Assembly (NCBI GenBank): GCA_038503035.1
Contig: JAVSML010021662.1
Location: forward strand, 248,001-312,000
DNA length: 64,000 nt
Direction: 5' to 3'
Source of the DNA: Crocodylus rhombifer
Taxonomy: Eukaryota; Chordata; Crocodylia; Crocodylidae
Under the pieces are notes generated by a model. The model saw nothing but the letters and a program-made list of their open reading frames with translations. It was not told the DNA's origin and searched no databases. The position numbers and the translations under genes are program-made. Positions 31,166-44,506 of this stretch are shown piece by piece (position 1 is the stretch's first letter; each line of letters begins with the position of its first letter).

Positions 31166-34100
31166 ATATTTATTACGAAAGACAGCATAACTCTGCAGCT
31201 GAATGGTGGAGGCAATGTCTGCAAAATGAGCATTCATGGTTTCAGTACTTTTTTACAAAAAAAAAAATCCCTATTCATTTCTTGTTACTGAAAACTTTTT
31301 TTCTGCTGACCTTGAATCTCTGCTCTTCCAAAAATAATGGAAAAATTCCACACATTTTTGGGCACAGCAAAAATTGCGCTATATTGTTCTACAATATGTC
31401 TGTAAATTGTGCTAAAAAATTTTACATGAAGTTCATATAGATTGGTATAACAACATGTACCACAAAAGGTGAACTGAAAATGGTATGTATTTTTCACAAA
31501 TAATAATAAATCAATATTTTCCTCCTGTAAAAAAAAAGAGATTTTTTTTTCCCCCATTTTTTTATGAAAAAAGAATATTTTTCAATTAAAAATGATTTTC
31601 ACTGACATATTTGGCTGACATATATGGTTTTCATATTCAGATTTGCAGTGCAATTTCAGTTCTTGGTCATGTCAGCATGGAACAGTCAAAACATGTTTCT
31701 GTGTCTTACCTGCTACATGTCAGGTCCAGTTTTGCCATCTCCTGCAAACTTGAGTTGTATTAACTCGCATGACTAGTCCCATTATCACTAAAGGACTGAT
31801 CATTTAGATAAGTATTGTGATGAAAAACTTGCCATTGTTTAGGGATATAGGTGTGACCAAAGAAATCAGAGGTCCTCCTCTATTGGAAGGTCCTACAAGG
31901 AACTGCAAGAGCGAGTCATCACCATATTCTGGTTGCTGTTGTATTAGAATCATATACTGATTAAATATAATGTAAGCATTTAATATAAAAAAATCAAGCT
32001 TTTATGTCTTAATAAGAAAAAAAAACCCAAGGGGTTTCAAGAGCGGGCCTTTGAAGTGGCTGGAAGAGTAAGCAGTCCCTGCATTTTCAAGGTGTTCTGC
32101 AAAAAGCAGCTCATTTCAGGAAAAATCTGTTCCTGTTGGGCTCATTGAGCCTTCTGATTTTCAACCTCAAGCAGGCAACTGTAGCAGCTCCTACATCCCC
32201 TCTGATTTTAGGAGTTAATGTTCACAAGTATCTGAATACATTTACATACTTCTTATAGTTTCTTGCCTTTCCTCTTAATGGCAATTTTTTTTGCGCTAAA
32301 GACATTTCAACAACTTCTCCATTGATATTTCTCAACCTAGCAACCCTGGGTCTGGGTCCATTCCGCATTATGGGGCATGGAAAGACATGAGAAGGTAGCC
32401 ATGACAATATTCAATATGGACTCACTCCAAGACATGCAGTAGATACCATATATTAACAAACACGTTCCCTTTGTGTGTCTCCTGTTTCCAAGAGTGGTAG
32501 AATAATGTTCCACTGCTTCCTGATTACTAATCCCACATCAGTTTGCAGTTCAGATGCAGAAACCTGTCATGTAAGGGGAATTTCTCTAATCCGTCCTTCC
32601 CCATAAAACTACGAACCCATGCCCTTCAGGAGATGAAGCCAAATCAATATAACTTTAGATTTGGAAGTAAATATCCAAAGAAACCATTTAGCAGCTTCAC
32701 TGTTGCATTTATACAGTAAGTTGCTCTGGGGTAATGTTTTGTCATTCTTTTTTTACACTTGACAAATTTTAATGATTATATTGCCAGGATGGGTGTACTG
32801 TAAGATGTCATTAAACTCCTACCAGGCTTCCTGTTTGAAAACTGCCTTGTTAGGTCTATTTAACTTGCAGCACATTTAACTAATAACAGGACACGATCAG
32901 CATTCGCATTTATAGTTGGGGAGGAGGGTGCACTGGGAAGTAAAAATATATTTTCCACCTTTGGCTTTAAGGATTTTTTTTCTTTTGTCGTGATGGTCTC
33001 AGAGATTTTCTGCATGGCTGATATGGAATGCATGTCAGTTGGAAACACACACACATGCATGCGCACGCGGCTTAAACATGACCACAAGGGGCTCTAAGTA
33101 AAGCAAGTAATTCACATTCTGTGGCTGGTCTTGCTGGCTTTTATCACCATCCTCATATCAGGACTGCTAGTTCCAGCCCACTCCTAAGACTCTCATTAAT
33201 CTTAATTCATCCTCCATCTACCTTAAAACGTGCCTTGCAGTCATTTTTTTCCTAGCCCTTTTAAACCATGCTCAATCTCCCTGGCTAAAGAAAATTTATC
33301 AACCTCATACAGCAGCATCCACTGTCTAGGAATATTTCAATCTTTTGAGAAAATCTCCTTGGGCCTTCATGCGGCCTCTTCCTCAGACTCTGTGTTTTTA
33401 GCGTTCCAAAAAGGCCACAATTGTTTCATTAATTACCAGTGTTGCCGCTGCTGCAATATAAATCTCAAGCCATGAGGGCTAAGTACAATTGTTTTAGAAA
33501 AAGATGACTTGTCTCTGCACACACTATGTCACATCCTCATTCATCACCCTCAAGTGATCACAACTGAATTACTCTCCACCACTGCCACTCATTTTTCAGG
33601 CCTCTTGCTAATTCATAGAGGCTTGTTAAAATGCTGCAAGCAAAGGTGCCCTCCTGATCTTTCCAAACATTCACTAAATGGTTTGAATTTATTCATTGGA
33701 CTGAGCTCATCCTGGGTCATGTCTCTTTTTGTGTGTGTCTCATTGACTTTTAAATTTTCATTAAAGCTGCAGCATCTTCTTTTATCGGAAGCCAGATCTG
33801 TTGAGGAAAGTTGCTGTTTGAAGGGGGAAGGGTGGAGGGCATCTACACAAAGCAATCACAACCGCGGCAAAAACAAAACCCCACATACATGCAATTAGCA
33901 GTGTGCAGAGACATCAGGGGCTTTGATGAGCGGGGATTTGAATTTGGGGACCAGTGGATAGACTTCTGGAAATCAATGGGGGTTTTGCTTGAAGGAAGGA
34001 TTGCAAAGCCAGACCATATTGTTTACCAATATCTGTTCTTGGATTTCAACTCAGACAACTCTTTAAAAAAAAAAAAGGAAAATCATTGCTTATGTGGTGT

Positions 34101-34515
34101 TCTGAAACTCCCATTTGACAAAGCCTGATTAGGTTAGGTTTTAAAGCTTTCGTGCATCCCTGTCTCCTGTATATTGAATTTCAGAGCTGAGAGACTGAGG
34201 AGAGTCAGAAGAGGAAATGGAGAGGTCTTGCAAGTCAATACAGGTTAGGGCAAATGCCAGGCTGATTGAAGGACTGACACAGTTCTGTCATTTTGAAATG
34301 GGATTTGCAAAAGTGCTGGAATAAAACAAACATGCAAAAAACTTCCTTTGACTGACCTGGTCCCTGAGTTCAACTGGTATCATAACAATGCTTGGAAACA
34401 GAGTATTTGCTATCAGAGGTCCCACAAGTATGTCTGTGTTAAAGGGGAAGGCTCTGATTCCAAGTTCCTCCATCCTTGTATATGAGGCAAGAACAGTGGG
34501 TTTGGAGAAGTGAAA
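31166..34515. other. long stretch with no gene recognised
   Basis: AT-rich with A and T homopolymers (31,258; 31,530-31,620; 34,064). The longest frames (129 codons at 33,509-33,898; 105 codons at 33,811-34,128) are overlapped by open frames on the other strand and match nothing. The region 32,860-33,080 has a short CA/TG and CG-containing run (33,045-33,067). Confidence 0.5.
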
Positions 34516-34645
34516 CTAGCATCTGCTATGGGGACTTACATGGGACAGAAGAGAGAAGAATAGGTGCTATAGCGAGGTGAGAGCCACATGCAGCCCACAG
34601 ACCACCAGCTGGAGAGCTCTGCTATAAAGAAAGGAGCTACTTGAT
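34516..34645 (-). repeat. dispersed repeat D, copy 1
   Basis: Reverse complement of 38,738-38,875: AGAGCTCTCCAGCTGGTGGT, CTGTGGGCTGCATGTGGCTC and GCACCTATTCTTCTCTCTTC are shared. Non-coding; hAT-like flavour ('gtctgtgggctgcat') but no target duplication was found. Confidence 0.65.
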
Positions 34646-36180
34646 CCATGAGGTTGGATGGATCAAGTATCTTTGAGGATCTGGGCTTAACTGTCTCCTG
34701 TCTCTAATACAATGCACTGCTCTTTTCTGTAAAACAGCAGTAAGATAAACAAAGCAATACCTTAAATCCCTTCATACAATGCTAATTTTTACAAGCGAAA
34801 ATTTCCTTTTGAATGTGACTTTGAATGAAATGGAGAATGGCTTTTCTATTATTTTTCCCCTCAAATAAAAATTCCATTGCCTTCATTTCTTTATTTATGT
34901 TGGCAGGGGGAGTGGTGTTTTGGGGATTTCATCAACTTTTCAAAGAAGAAGCTGTTTTCCAACTACCTTATTAATTAGTAGCCAGGTTCTTTCTCATAGA
35001 AAAACATGTAGAGTTGTGTTTGCCCGTTGTGTAGTGCCAACCAAAATAGCAATGCGTATGTCGCAAGAATTTCTAGCCTTGAATGGGTAGTCCAGACTAG
35101 CGCTTTTCAAGATTCAGATGTATAACCTGGGACCAAATCTTAGTGTCTCAATTCTCTTAGTTCCCCTTAATGTCAGTGGGCAATTCTAACCCTATCAGGG
35201 AAAATTTTAAAGAGAGGGGAGCGGCATAGGGTATTCTTCATGAGGTCTGTCCCTTTCATCTCTGAAGTGGCCAAAATGTGCTGAACAGAGTAAATCCCCT
35301 AGGAGGTGTGGATGCTTTCTGTGTGGTCCAGTAGCTTCCACTGCTACTGGAGTCATACTAAATAATAATACTGATGGCATTAATATGAGGATCCCTCTGA
35401 AATAACCCATGGTAACAGGGTACATGCTGCAAAATGAATTGGCCTCAAGGAGCTACAGTTTGTCCCCAGCTCTTGGACTTTATTAGGGACAAATTATTAT
35501 TCCCGTCTCCCCACGTCCCTGAAACCTTATGTGCATGGACTAGTTTACTGGGAGTGGCAAAGCCCCAAATCCACCCACGCCAAGGGAAGAGTAAGTGGGT
35601 GTGCAGCACCCTATACTCACCTTCAGATGCAAGACCTGGCTCGCAGAAGAACATGAAGGAGGGAGAGGGAGGTGGGAGCTGATAATCACCCCTTACCTTG
35701 TTGTCTAAATGGGAGCTGAGCTTTTCTGAAAATCTAGGCACACTCATGGGTGCTCAGCAATTGAAAATCTTCCCTTACCTAAAGAGACAGACTGTTGTCT
35801 TTCTCTTGTGAAAACTCTTCTTTGAGGGAAAAGTTCCAAGTATGAGACCCTGCTATACATAAAAATGAGGGTTGTTACTCAGATCCAATTACTCTGAGTC
35901 CTGTTTAAGCAGTAACACCTTCCTGAGCACAGCACTCACTTGGAAACAATCCGATAATTAAACCACTGACATTTCAAATGCGCAAAGTCAGAGCGAATTT
36001 AAAATGTCCCGGTTCCAGTATGCTCCACTCTAATTCAATATTTATTTGGAATATGCTCGACTAAGGAAGACTTTTAGGATCTCAATATCTTCCCTAGGGT
36101 AAAAAGCTAAGTCCTGGGCTAACCTCTTTGAACATTCGTGGTGTGTTTCTAATATGTAAACACACCTTTATTCCATTATT
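34646..36180. other. no gene recognised; one short duplicated phrase
   Basis: The phrase TAACCCTATCAGGGAAAATT followed by AAAGAGAGGGGAGC (35,188-35,222) recurs almost unchanged at 37,390-37,427, which shows a shared repeat. The 100- and 82-codon frames at 35,434-35,747 overlap on opposite strands and match nothing. Confidence 0.4.
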
Positions 36181-36385
36181 TGGCACTAACAATGTTTCCA
36201 CAGCTCATTATTTCCTGCATGAAATAATACTTAATTAGTGCTGAATTACAGGGGAATTGCTGTGGAAATACATATGACATCCCCACAAATCCCCTAATGA
36301 ATTCAGTGTGATTGCTGCCATTGCATTGAATTCCAGATGAATTCATAATGATTAGAAACTCAAGGCCTACCTACCTCTTATTGAT
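36181..36385. other. repeat-free AT-rich block, possible conserved non-coding element
   Basis: Contains several ATTA/TAAT-type motifs (TACTTAATTAGTGCTG, CCCTAATGAATTC, CATAATGATTAG) and no match elsewhere in the window. Only the texture suggests constraint. Confidence 0.18.
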
Positions 36386-37265
36386 CGGTGTGTGACAAAA
36401 AAAATCTTTTATAAACAGAGTGAAGCAAACGATATGTTTATACCGGGATCTGAAGGCTTTAGCTAGCAACTGTGACATTTAAACTCAAGCCTACAATGAT
36501 AAATTGAAAAAATCTTATTAGGTTTTCCCAGACTTATCATGGTTGTGGCTATACCAAAATGCTACAGAGTGCATAAATAAAACAAATGCAGGGTTTTTAA
36601 TATCTGAGCTAGATGGGCAGACACCAGATTAATCAGACAGATAAAAACCTGCCATAGCAAAACCTTCACCCGATCCCCTGCCTAAGTAGCCAGTTAGATT
36701 TCAGCAGGAAAAAGGAGACTGCTTCTTCAAGGGCCTGATCTTGCTTCCACTCTGGTCCACAGTTTCCCCGGTTTCACTGGGAGCTGGATTGTGCCCCAAG
36801 TCTTGAAAGCCTCTCTGAGGAGGCTATGTCACCTCAGTGACTGCCCTTCTTTTGCAGCCCTTAGAGTGTGAAAAGAAGAGTACCTATATCAAGGTGCCAG
36901 CCAAGTCTCCAGCACTGACCCAATCCAGGTAAATGCCACCTCATTTGAGCCCACTGGCATCAGTCACCATCGCCAGGGCATCCTCCATAACTGTGAAAAC
37001 GAGGGAAAAACTTCCTGTATATATTTGTGTTTCCACCTCTTCAAGTCTCTCCAAATGACAGAGGAAAGCCCTTTATATGGAGGGCATGATACGACTCAAA
37101 TCCTGACCTGCCTTTCATAGTGATGTCATCACTTTTTCCATTCTAATTTTTTTTTAACATAATCCCTCCATGGGCACAATACTGCTGCCATTAAAGTCAA
37201 TGTTAAAACTACCATTGGCTTTAGCTGAATGGTGAAACTACCATTGGGAATATGACAGAGGCTTA
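36386..37265. other. no gene recognised
   Basis: Around 37,165-37,250 the doubled phrase ACTACCATTGG and AAAGTCAATGTTAAAAC recall old 'tcaatgg' amniote repeats. The rest is unremarkable. Confidence 0.4.
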
Positions 37266-37492
37266 GCCATGGTAATCTGACAGTCAGAAGGTAAAGCAGG
37301 GGGCACCTTAGAGACTAAGAGCATGCACTTTTGTAGACAACAGTTCACTACAGTGCTTAACTCCTCTTCAAGTCAGTGAGCTAAATTTTAACCCTATCAA
37401 GGGAAATGTTTAAGAGAGGGGAGCAATCGTACGGCTTTCTTCTGACAAAGTAGTTTGTTGCCTATGAAAGCTCATGCCTCTGAACTAGTTCA
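37266..37492. repeat. dispersed repeat E, interrupted copy
   Basis: Begins GGGGGCACCTTAGAGACTAA and ends GACAAAGTAGTTTGTTGCCT, ATGAAAGCTCATGCCTCTGA. Together these halves make the 'accttagagactaa ... gaaagctcatgc' repeat common in turtle and crocodilian DNA. A related copy lies at 54,005-54,115. The phrase at 37,390-37,427 between the halves is shared with 35,188. Confidence 0.6.
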
Positions 37493-37540
37493 TTTCTGAA
37501 GTGCCACCCTGCCCTGCCTTGTGCCTGGGAACAGCATGAG

Positions 37541-37576
37541 ATCTCTCTCTTTCTCTCTCTCTCTCTCTGTCTCTGA
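37541..37576. repeat. (CT)n microsatellite
   Basis: About 36 bases of nearly pure CT repeat with one TTT and one GT interruption. Confidence 0.95.
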
Positions 37577-38145
37577 GTAGATCTTCCTAGTTTTCAGTCT
37601 TTGACATTTACAGTGGGTTAGGCTGACACAAACACTTCTCTTTAATGCCCACTCTGTCAGATTTATTGCCCCAGACTTACATTGGTCTGTGTTCAAATTA
37701 GCAGTGGTTCCAGGCAGTCTGCTTCCTTGGGCTACATTGTTATAAATCTCCTGACTTCAGGGAAGTTACTCTTGATTTTCACTGATATGATAAAAGCAAA
37801 AAAAGAGAATCAGGCCCTCTTCATTTAAGAGGCTTAGATTTGCCAGACTCTTCTCAATGCCATTAACTTTTCCATTATTCTTTTTTTCTTGAGGGTTATT
37901 TTGCTTGTTTGTGGGGTGGGTTGTTTTGATTTGATTTTTTTTAAAACAGAGAGTTTTGTCCTTTTATCGTGTTTCACTTGCTGGAATAATTTTAGTGTCC
38001 CTAAAATAAAGTAAAATAAAAAATCCTAAACTCAGCCTGAAACAGGATTATTTGAAAATACTCTCCTAGCTACAATCTTCAAGTGTACTACATGACTTGT
38101 ACTTCAGGGGCCTTATACTCTAAAGTGCTCATGTTGAACTAGCAC
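37577..38145. other. no gene or repeat recognised
   Basis: AT-rich sequence without recognisable features. Confidence 0.5.
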
Positions 38146-38149
38146 ATGG

Positions 38150-38980
38150 TTAATGTGGGATTGTGTTCTGGTACTAGGACTGTCAGTGAGTCTCAGCGAC
38201 CATACGCTGCAGTAGGTGAGGCATAGGAGATGCCGCAAGGTCATGGAGCAATGCATCAGATGTGGTAGGTTGTCTTGTTGCTGTAGTGTAACAGATGGGA
38301 CGGAGGAGAGAAGAGTGAAGAAGTGTCCATGAGAGGATACAAAATCAAAAAAGATGGAAATATTTTCAAGGGCATTGCAAGGAAAGAAAAAAAGGCATAC
38401 AGCACCTTGTCACTGAATTGAAATTGTGGCTATGTAAGAAAGAGCAAAAACTAGACGATGTCCACTTATGATGTCCACACTTCTGGGGGTTGGCATTACC
38501 AAGATGTTAACAGGTAACTATGCTCCTTAGTAGAATGCAAACATGGCCTTGGTACAACAGACCTGTAACCAAGAAACAATAAAAAACTGGAGCAGTGACC
38601 TGTAACGCAGTTGAGACTCCATTTAATACTTGCTTAATATGTACTCGAACTTAGACAGCTTGGTGTGGTCACACAGTGTGATCTGGAGTTCCAGCCAGAA
38701 CTGCAGGGCCTGTGCACACCCAAGCTCCTGGATCAAGGATCTCCTTTCTCTATACCAGAGCTCTCCAGCTGACGGTCTGTGGGCTTTATGAGGCTCACAA
38801 GGGGTTCACTTGCAGCACCCAGGCTCTCACTTGGCTCTAGCACCTATTCTTCTTTCCTCTGTCCCATCTGAAACCAACAGGGTGATCTACCACATCGTAT
38901 GCACTACTCCATGACCTTGCAGTGTCCCCAGTGCCTCACCCACAGCAGGACACATTGACAGTCCTAGTCTCAGCATCCAC
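38150..38980. repeat. region bounded by ~100-bp inverted repeats, containing dispersed repeat D copy 2
   Basis: The left segment (about 38,170-38,285; GCAAGGTCATGGAGCAATGC, ATGTGGTAGGTTGTC) is complementary to the right segment (about 38,880-38,985; GATCTACCACATCG, CTCCATGACCTTGCAGTGTC, GTCCTAGTCTCAGC). They lie some 600 bp apart. The right segment adjoins the repeat D copy at 38,738-38,875. This could be a fold-back element or two copies of one repeat in opposite orientation. Confidence 0.55.
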
Positions 38981-39345
38981 GTGCAGGACCCAGGCTCTTA
39001 CCTGGCTCACCTGGCTTCCCCCATCACTCCAGCTGCAACAGCACTTGGTGTCCCCAGGCTCCCCCCCCCCACCCCCTTCTCCAGCTACTGCTTCCCAGGA
39101 GGCATGGCAGAGCAGCACAGCACAGGGAGCTGAGGGTGAGTCCATGCCACGTGAAGGAGTCGGGGAATCCAGACTTCACGGGTAGTAGTGGGGCAGTGCG
39201 GGGAGCACCCAGTGCAGTACATAGGCATATAACACAACAGGGGGGAGAGTCCATGCAGTGTGTGACCCTGTAGCCCATGGCTCGCCTGGTGCAGCTTGTG
39301 TAGCATGTAACCCTCCAGGCTTAGAAGCTGGACAGACCTGCTCTA
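38981..39345. other. GC-rich block with a C run
   Basis: A 10-base C run at 39,061 followed by further C-rich sequence, and overlapping open frames on both strands (87, 84, 73 and 69 codons), all attributable to composition. Confidence 0.35.
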
Positions 39346-42300
39346 TGTGTGCAGAAGTCATATCCCTGAAGGAGGAAAAGTCCTGTGCAAGGTTAGCTGT
39401 GCAGGATTGACTGGTATGTGGATACCTAATTCACTACAGCCAGTCCTGTCTTTTCATCATCATGAAGAGCACTCCATGGCCCAGTTCCAGCTGGATAGGG
39501 CCTGTGGGAGCTTCTTCTTAAAATATTGTGGCACTACCCTGTGTACAGCTAAATTATTCCTGGTTTATGCCGCAGTCTGAGCAGTGTGTTTTGCTTCTAA
39601 GATACTCCAGTGTGTCTTGAAAACCTAATATCCTGGAGGAGCATATTCCAAACTTTCTTTCAAGCTCTTGAACTCCTTCTTTAAGTACCAGAGTCTGAAC
39701 AATACACTGGGGACCAAATGTTTCCATCCCACAGGAAATCATTATCTAAGAGCGAATTTGTGCAAAAATATCTAAGCATCAGACATTCCGATTTGTCCCT
39801 CATGTTCCTAGCGTTTCCGCATAACTAGCGACTCCCACATATCTCTACATACAAGTGTGTGTAAACCTGTCTATCACAGGGCTAATGCAGGAATTCTTTC
39901 TACTTCTACACAGAACAAGCAGCCGCGCTTACTTTCTTATGCTGTCACTGCTCTCCATTGGTGGCGTTGATACCTTCAAATTAATTCTGCACACTTGACC
40001 ACTCCCAGGAGTTTCCAGTGTGACAATCTAATTCCTGACCATCCAAGAGGAGGATAATGAGCCTCATAAACAGCAGCACCTTTAAAATGTGGGTGTGCAA
40101 AGTATGTAGCTGAATTAACCAGGCAGGCAAGGAAGCAAAGCCATTTCCTGAGGTGGGAAACATTGAAATGCTAATAGACCCCAGCAGGTATTGTCTGTCC
40201 TTTGGGGAAAGATACCTAGAAGGAACTTCTTAATTGTATGTTCACCAGATCCTTTCAGCAGATCAAAAGAGAGTGCTGAGATAAGCAAATATACTTTGAT
40301 ATGTGCCTTTCACCTCCAGTGCTAATTGGGAGGAAATTCCCTGTCTTGTGGACCAAGGCATTTAATTTAAAAACATTGAAAATGCTAATGGAATAAGGGG
40401 GCTCGATTAGAAGCCTGACCTCCTGTCCACAATGGCAATGGGACTCCTGACATCTGAACAACAAAAGGTCATTGAAGGATAAACCGTGAGACAAGGGGGG
40501 ATCCTTCTATCAGCTGCAAAGGCAATGGCAGGTCCTTCATTTGAGAGAGAGACTGCAGGAGGATTGTCGGCTTCTGATCTAAACTGATTTTAAAATGGAG
40601 GGTCCTATGGTGAGTTTAGTCATGCTCAGGCACCCCCATTATAGTTTTTTATTTTCTGCTTAATTGAGAGAGATTGGGTCCATTTTGGAGTGGCCCAAAC
40701 CTGTCAGTGGTGTGTGGTGGGCAAGCGAAAGAAGAGTATTAACCTCCCAAGTAGTAGCAAGGGAGACTGATAAGTAACTCTGTATATCACCCTACAGAGG
40801 TGGTTGCAGAGACTACGCAGGTGATGCAGATCAGACCTTTTAATTAGAGAGGGTCATACTCAGTTCCCTCCTCTACAGTGAAGCCAGTCCTGTAATTAAG
40901 TCAATAACTGTGGGTCTGCTGTGTAGGAAGGGCAGGACTTGAGGGCATATTTCAGTTCAGGGGAAGCATGAGGACTGTGCCCTGCATAGACACATAATGA
41001 AGTTTTTCTGGGGCAAAGCAGCGGAGGGAGTTAGTGGATGCATTTTTACACTTATATTAGTCATTGTTGCCCACAGCCGGAGGGTTTATGAAGCTCTGAG
41101 GTCTGGAAGGGGGTTATTTCTCCTCCTCAGTCTGAGATATCCATGACTTGTTCTGTACGCAGAATCCCAGGGTTCGGGTCCAACTGGTTATCCAACTCAG
41201 GTGAAAACAAACTCAATGGCATTTATAAGGGTTTTGGTCAGCACAAAAGCATGCTAGAATTTTTTTTTAAATGTCCTCTGGCACAAAATTATATGGGAAA
41301 CTTGGCAGGAAGTCTTGGGACCACAACTGTTAGGCTAGAAAGCAAACCAGAGAAATGTCCTCAGGTATAATAGCTCTGTGGGGTTTCCTTCCTCAAGGTG
41401 AGGTGAGTTTTGCAAACTCTCGGGAGTCCCAGTACTGTTGCTCACATCCATTTCCAAGGCCTGAAGGAACTACGCACTTTGTATGTGCCTCATGGATTTT
41501 AGTCTGACTCACTAAAAAGATTATATTTGAGTGCTGCTTTATCATATGGTTCCCCCCTATCTCTGTCCTGAAATGGCTATCATTTTGTTTGCTGAGGATG
41601 TTTGTGATCTTTCAAGTCCAGCTGCAAACTCCACCAGCCCCCTCCTCTTTTATGCCTAAATCCTATTAAAAACTGACCTCAAATGCCTTCCCTTTCACTT
41701 TCATTTTTTTATTCCAGTTTACTTAGCTGCCAATGTCTTTCACAATAAAGACAGTGTAGAAAAAGCTCTTATCTGCCCAGCTCTTCTACATGCAGTTAAT
41801 CCAACTTCTCTTCTTGATATCTCTTATTGTTCTGTTGCTCTCAGTGATTTGCAGACTGCATTTCATCTCCATTCTGATAATCCTAAAACCTGTGCTGCCA
41901 AAATCTTTCCTATTTCCTGTGAGGTTATTTTGTATGTTGATTTAATTTCCTTCCATATACTTTCCAAACTCTTTGAAACAGAGGTAAGGGACTAGTTGGA
42001 AAGATGAGATTAAATACTGCTATAACTAATTCTGGTGATTAGTTTATAGAAAGGACCAATTCTCCAAGGTGTTCTTCAAGGTCCCCTGTAGTGTTCCTGA
42101 AAGACGCTAATTCATCTCAACTCCCAATGGCTTCAGCAGAGATGGGAGGCATTCACTCAGCATTGTGGAGGATATATGTGATTAGCTCTCTTGCCTTAAG
42201 AGTTTGCCAGTATCATGGGGAAACATTATTTTAAACTGAAGGAAAAAATGCACTTCAGTTATGCTTCTCATGGGGGATCCACATGAAAGTGAATGCCTCG

Positions 42301-43635
42301 CAAATCAGAGTAGGTTGAAGGAAAATGTCATTCAGAAAAGCTACATAATCCATTGGCAAACTGATCCCATGCCAGTGTTAAACTCAGCCCCACAGCTGCC
42401 GCAGCTAGCCAAAATGGAGTCAAACATAAGCCATTCAATGTGGATATTGTCTGTAGAAAGCCAGCCACTTGGATACCAGAGCGGAGGGGCCAGAAAACAC
42501 ATCCCAGACCTTGGCATCTGAGTCGCACAGCTGCCAGGCAATCCCAGGAGTGCGCATGGATTCTCTGGGAAAATTAAGGGAATGGGCAAAGTGGACCAGA
42601 ATACACAGTGACAGTAACAGATGACAATTAGACTTGTCAGCGCATCGGTGTGCCAATGTGGGTACTAATTGATTGCCTATGTCTTAAAAAGCTTAATTAT
42701 GGAATGTACATGTACTGTGCATGCATGTTTAAGCGAATCTTTTTGACAAAGATGTTGGCAATAGGCTGCTTGTATTCGCATTGAAACTGGACATAATACA
42801 GTAGCTGGGGATGGGGAAAGCCATGCCAGTGAAAAGAGATACAATGTCACTGAGCATCCTTTTTCATTTCTCTAGTCTCTCTCTTTCCTCCCTCTCCCCC
42901 ACCTTTATTTTTTTGGAGGCATTCGCTGCCTTGTCAAAGGAACTGGATATCATGGCGATAGGGCAACAGCTAGCCCCAGATCTCATGGACCAAGGGAACA
43001 AAATTAGCGTTCCAAAAGGAGAAAAAAATAAAGTCCCAGAACAGGATTATTAATTTAAATAGAAATCTCCAAGTAAGCTGAATTCCCACAAGCCAAAATA
43101 TGATACTGTGCTCTTCACCTACCACCTCAGTGACAGATGCCCCTGCCAGACATTCAGATAAAGGCATGATAAGATGTGATGCATGGTCCGCACAATCATA
43201 CCTCTTGCCATGCACACGCATGGCAGGAGGTGTGAGGTGGGATCCTGTATCAGATCCAAACGCATGTATTGCTGGTGCCCAGGATCATAATCCAAGCACA
43301 TAGCGTGGCTCCATGGCTGTGAGCCCCATCAGCTGCAGGTTCCCAGCCAAAGGAGCACGTGGTGACTCCCTGTAGGTGGGAACCACATCAGCTCTCAGCC
43401 ACAGGGGAGCACCTGGCTACATGTTCAGTTAATGGCATTTTAGAAATAAGCCACAAACTTACTACACATTTTTTGTGGAATAACTTTGTGGCTTGTCCAT
43501 TTTATCACACCATTAATTGATTGAACATGTGGCTGGGTCACAATTTAAGACACAACTAACTAGTTAATCACCTCTTCAGTGCAATATGTAGCAGGGGTCA
43601 GACATTCAGCACTACTGCAAATCCTACATATCAAC
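39346..43635. other. long stretch with no gene recognised
   Basis: I see no recognisable protein, RNA gene or transposon boundary. Frames of 60-87 codons occur on both strands at background frequency. GCCATGCACACGCATGGCAGG at about 43,207-43,227 contains a short GC-rich hairpin (GCCATGC/GCATGGC). Confidence 0.5.
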
Positions 43636-43745
43636 AGTGACCTACATAGCTGGGATGAGCTAGTTGGGGATGGCCCTGCTTTGAGCAGGTGGTTGGACTA
43701 CATGACCTCTGAGGTCTCTTCCAACCCTACTTTTCTATGATTGTA
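43636..43745 (+). mobile_element. CR1 3' tail
   Basis: Plus-strand tail: GGGATGAGCTAGTTGGGGAT, GAGCAGGTGGTTGGACTACA, GACCTCTGAGGTCTCTTCC, AACCCTACTTTTCTATGATT. Only the last ~110 bp of a CR1 are present. Confidence 0.9.
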
Positions 43746-44505
43746 CAGGCGGCGGCAGCCAGACACATACAAGTGATCGGTGTCAGGTGTGCCTACTTTA
43801 GAGGTCAGCGTAGAAATAATAGTAAGGCAGGAGAATTTGACACATTTTAAAATATGAAGGCAAAGCCAAGGAACTAAATTAAGCACTAGATTTTCAAGAG
43901 CTCAGCACCCACGTTTCTAAATATCTAGCCTCAATACAATTTAAAGAGCTGATGGAAGGGGAAAAGCAGTCAATTTTCAGGTCACTTATCTGAAAGTTCA
44001 TGAGTCTGGCTAGTCATTTACAGGGTTTTACCTCAGGGTACCTCATCTATAGCAACAGTCGTAATTTCACCATTATGATCTTGCCAGCCCCAAGCTTTCA
44101 AAATAGCATATGTCTGGCCCTGAAATTATGAGATTCTCCAGAATAATACATTTAATTCTTTTTTTTATTTTCTTCTGGGTTTTGAGTGTGTAGCACATAC
44201 TCTGAACATCTTTAAAAGCTTTCTTCTGCAACCATAAGAACTGGCAAGTTATTTCTTTTAAAACATAAAAGCCGAGATTCCCATGTAGTCTCGCTTAACT
44301 TCAGGAAATGGAGATTTAAGAAACAATCCAAGTGTTGCAAAACCTCCAGGGGAACTGAAAACCAGCAAAAATGTGATTTTTTTTTAAAAAGTGAAATAAG
44401 CTATTTCTGAGATCTTTTAAAAAAAAAAAACGGATACTAACAAGCAATCTAAACAAACCCCAACCTCCTTCTACTTTATTTTACTGAAAATGTCAGTGCT
44501 TGCAC
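43746..44505. other. no gene or repeat recognised
   Basis: AT-rich with T and A homopolymers near 44,160 and 44,420; nothing recognised. Confidence 0.5.
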
Positions 44506-44506
44506 A

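Noticed and set aside
33045..33067. CRISPR or satellite-like repeat
   Set aside because: Only a short CA/TG and CG simple-sequence run; no spacers or unit repeats are present.
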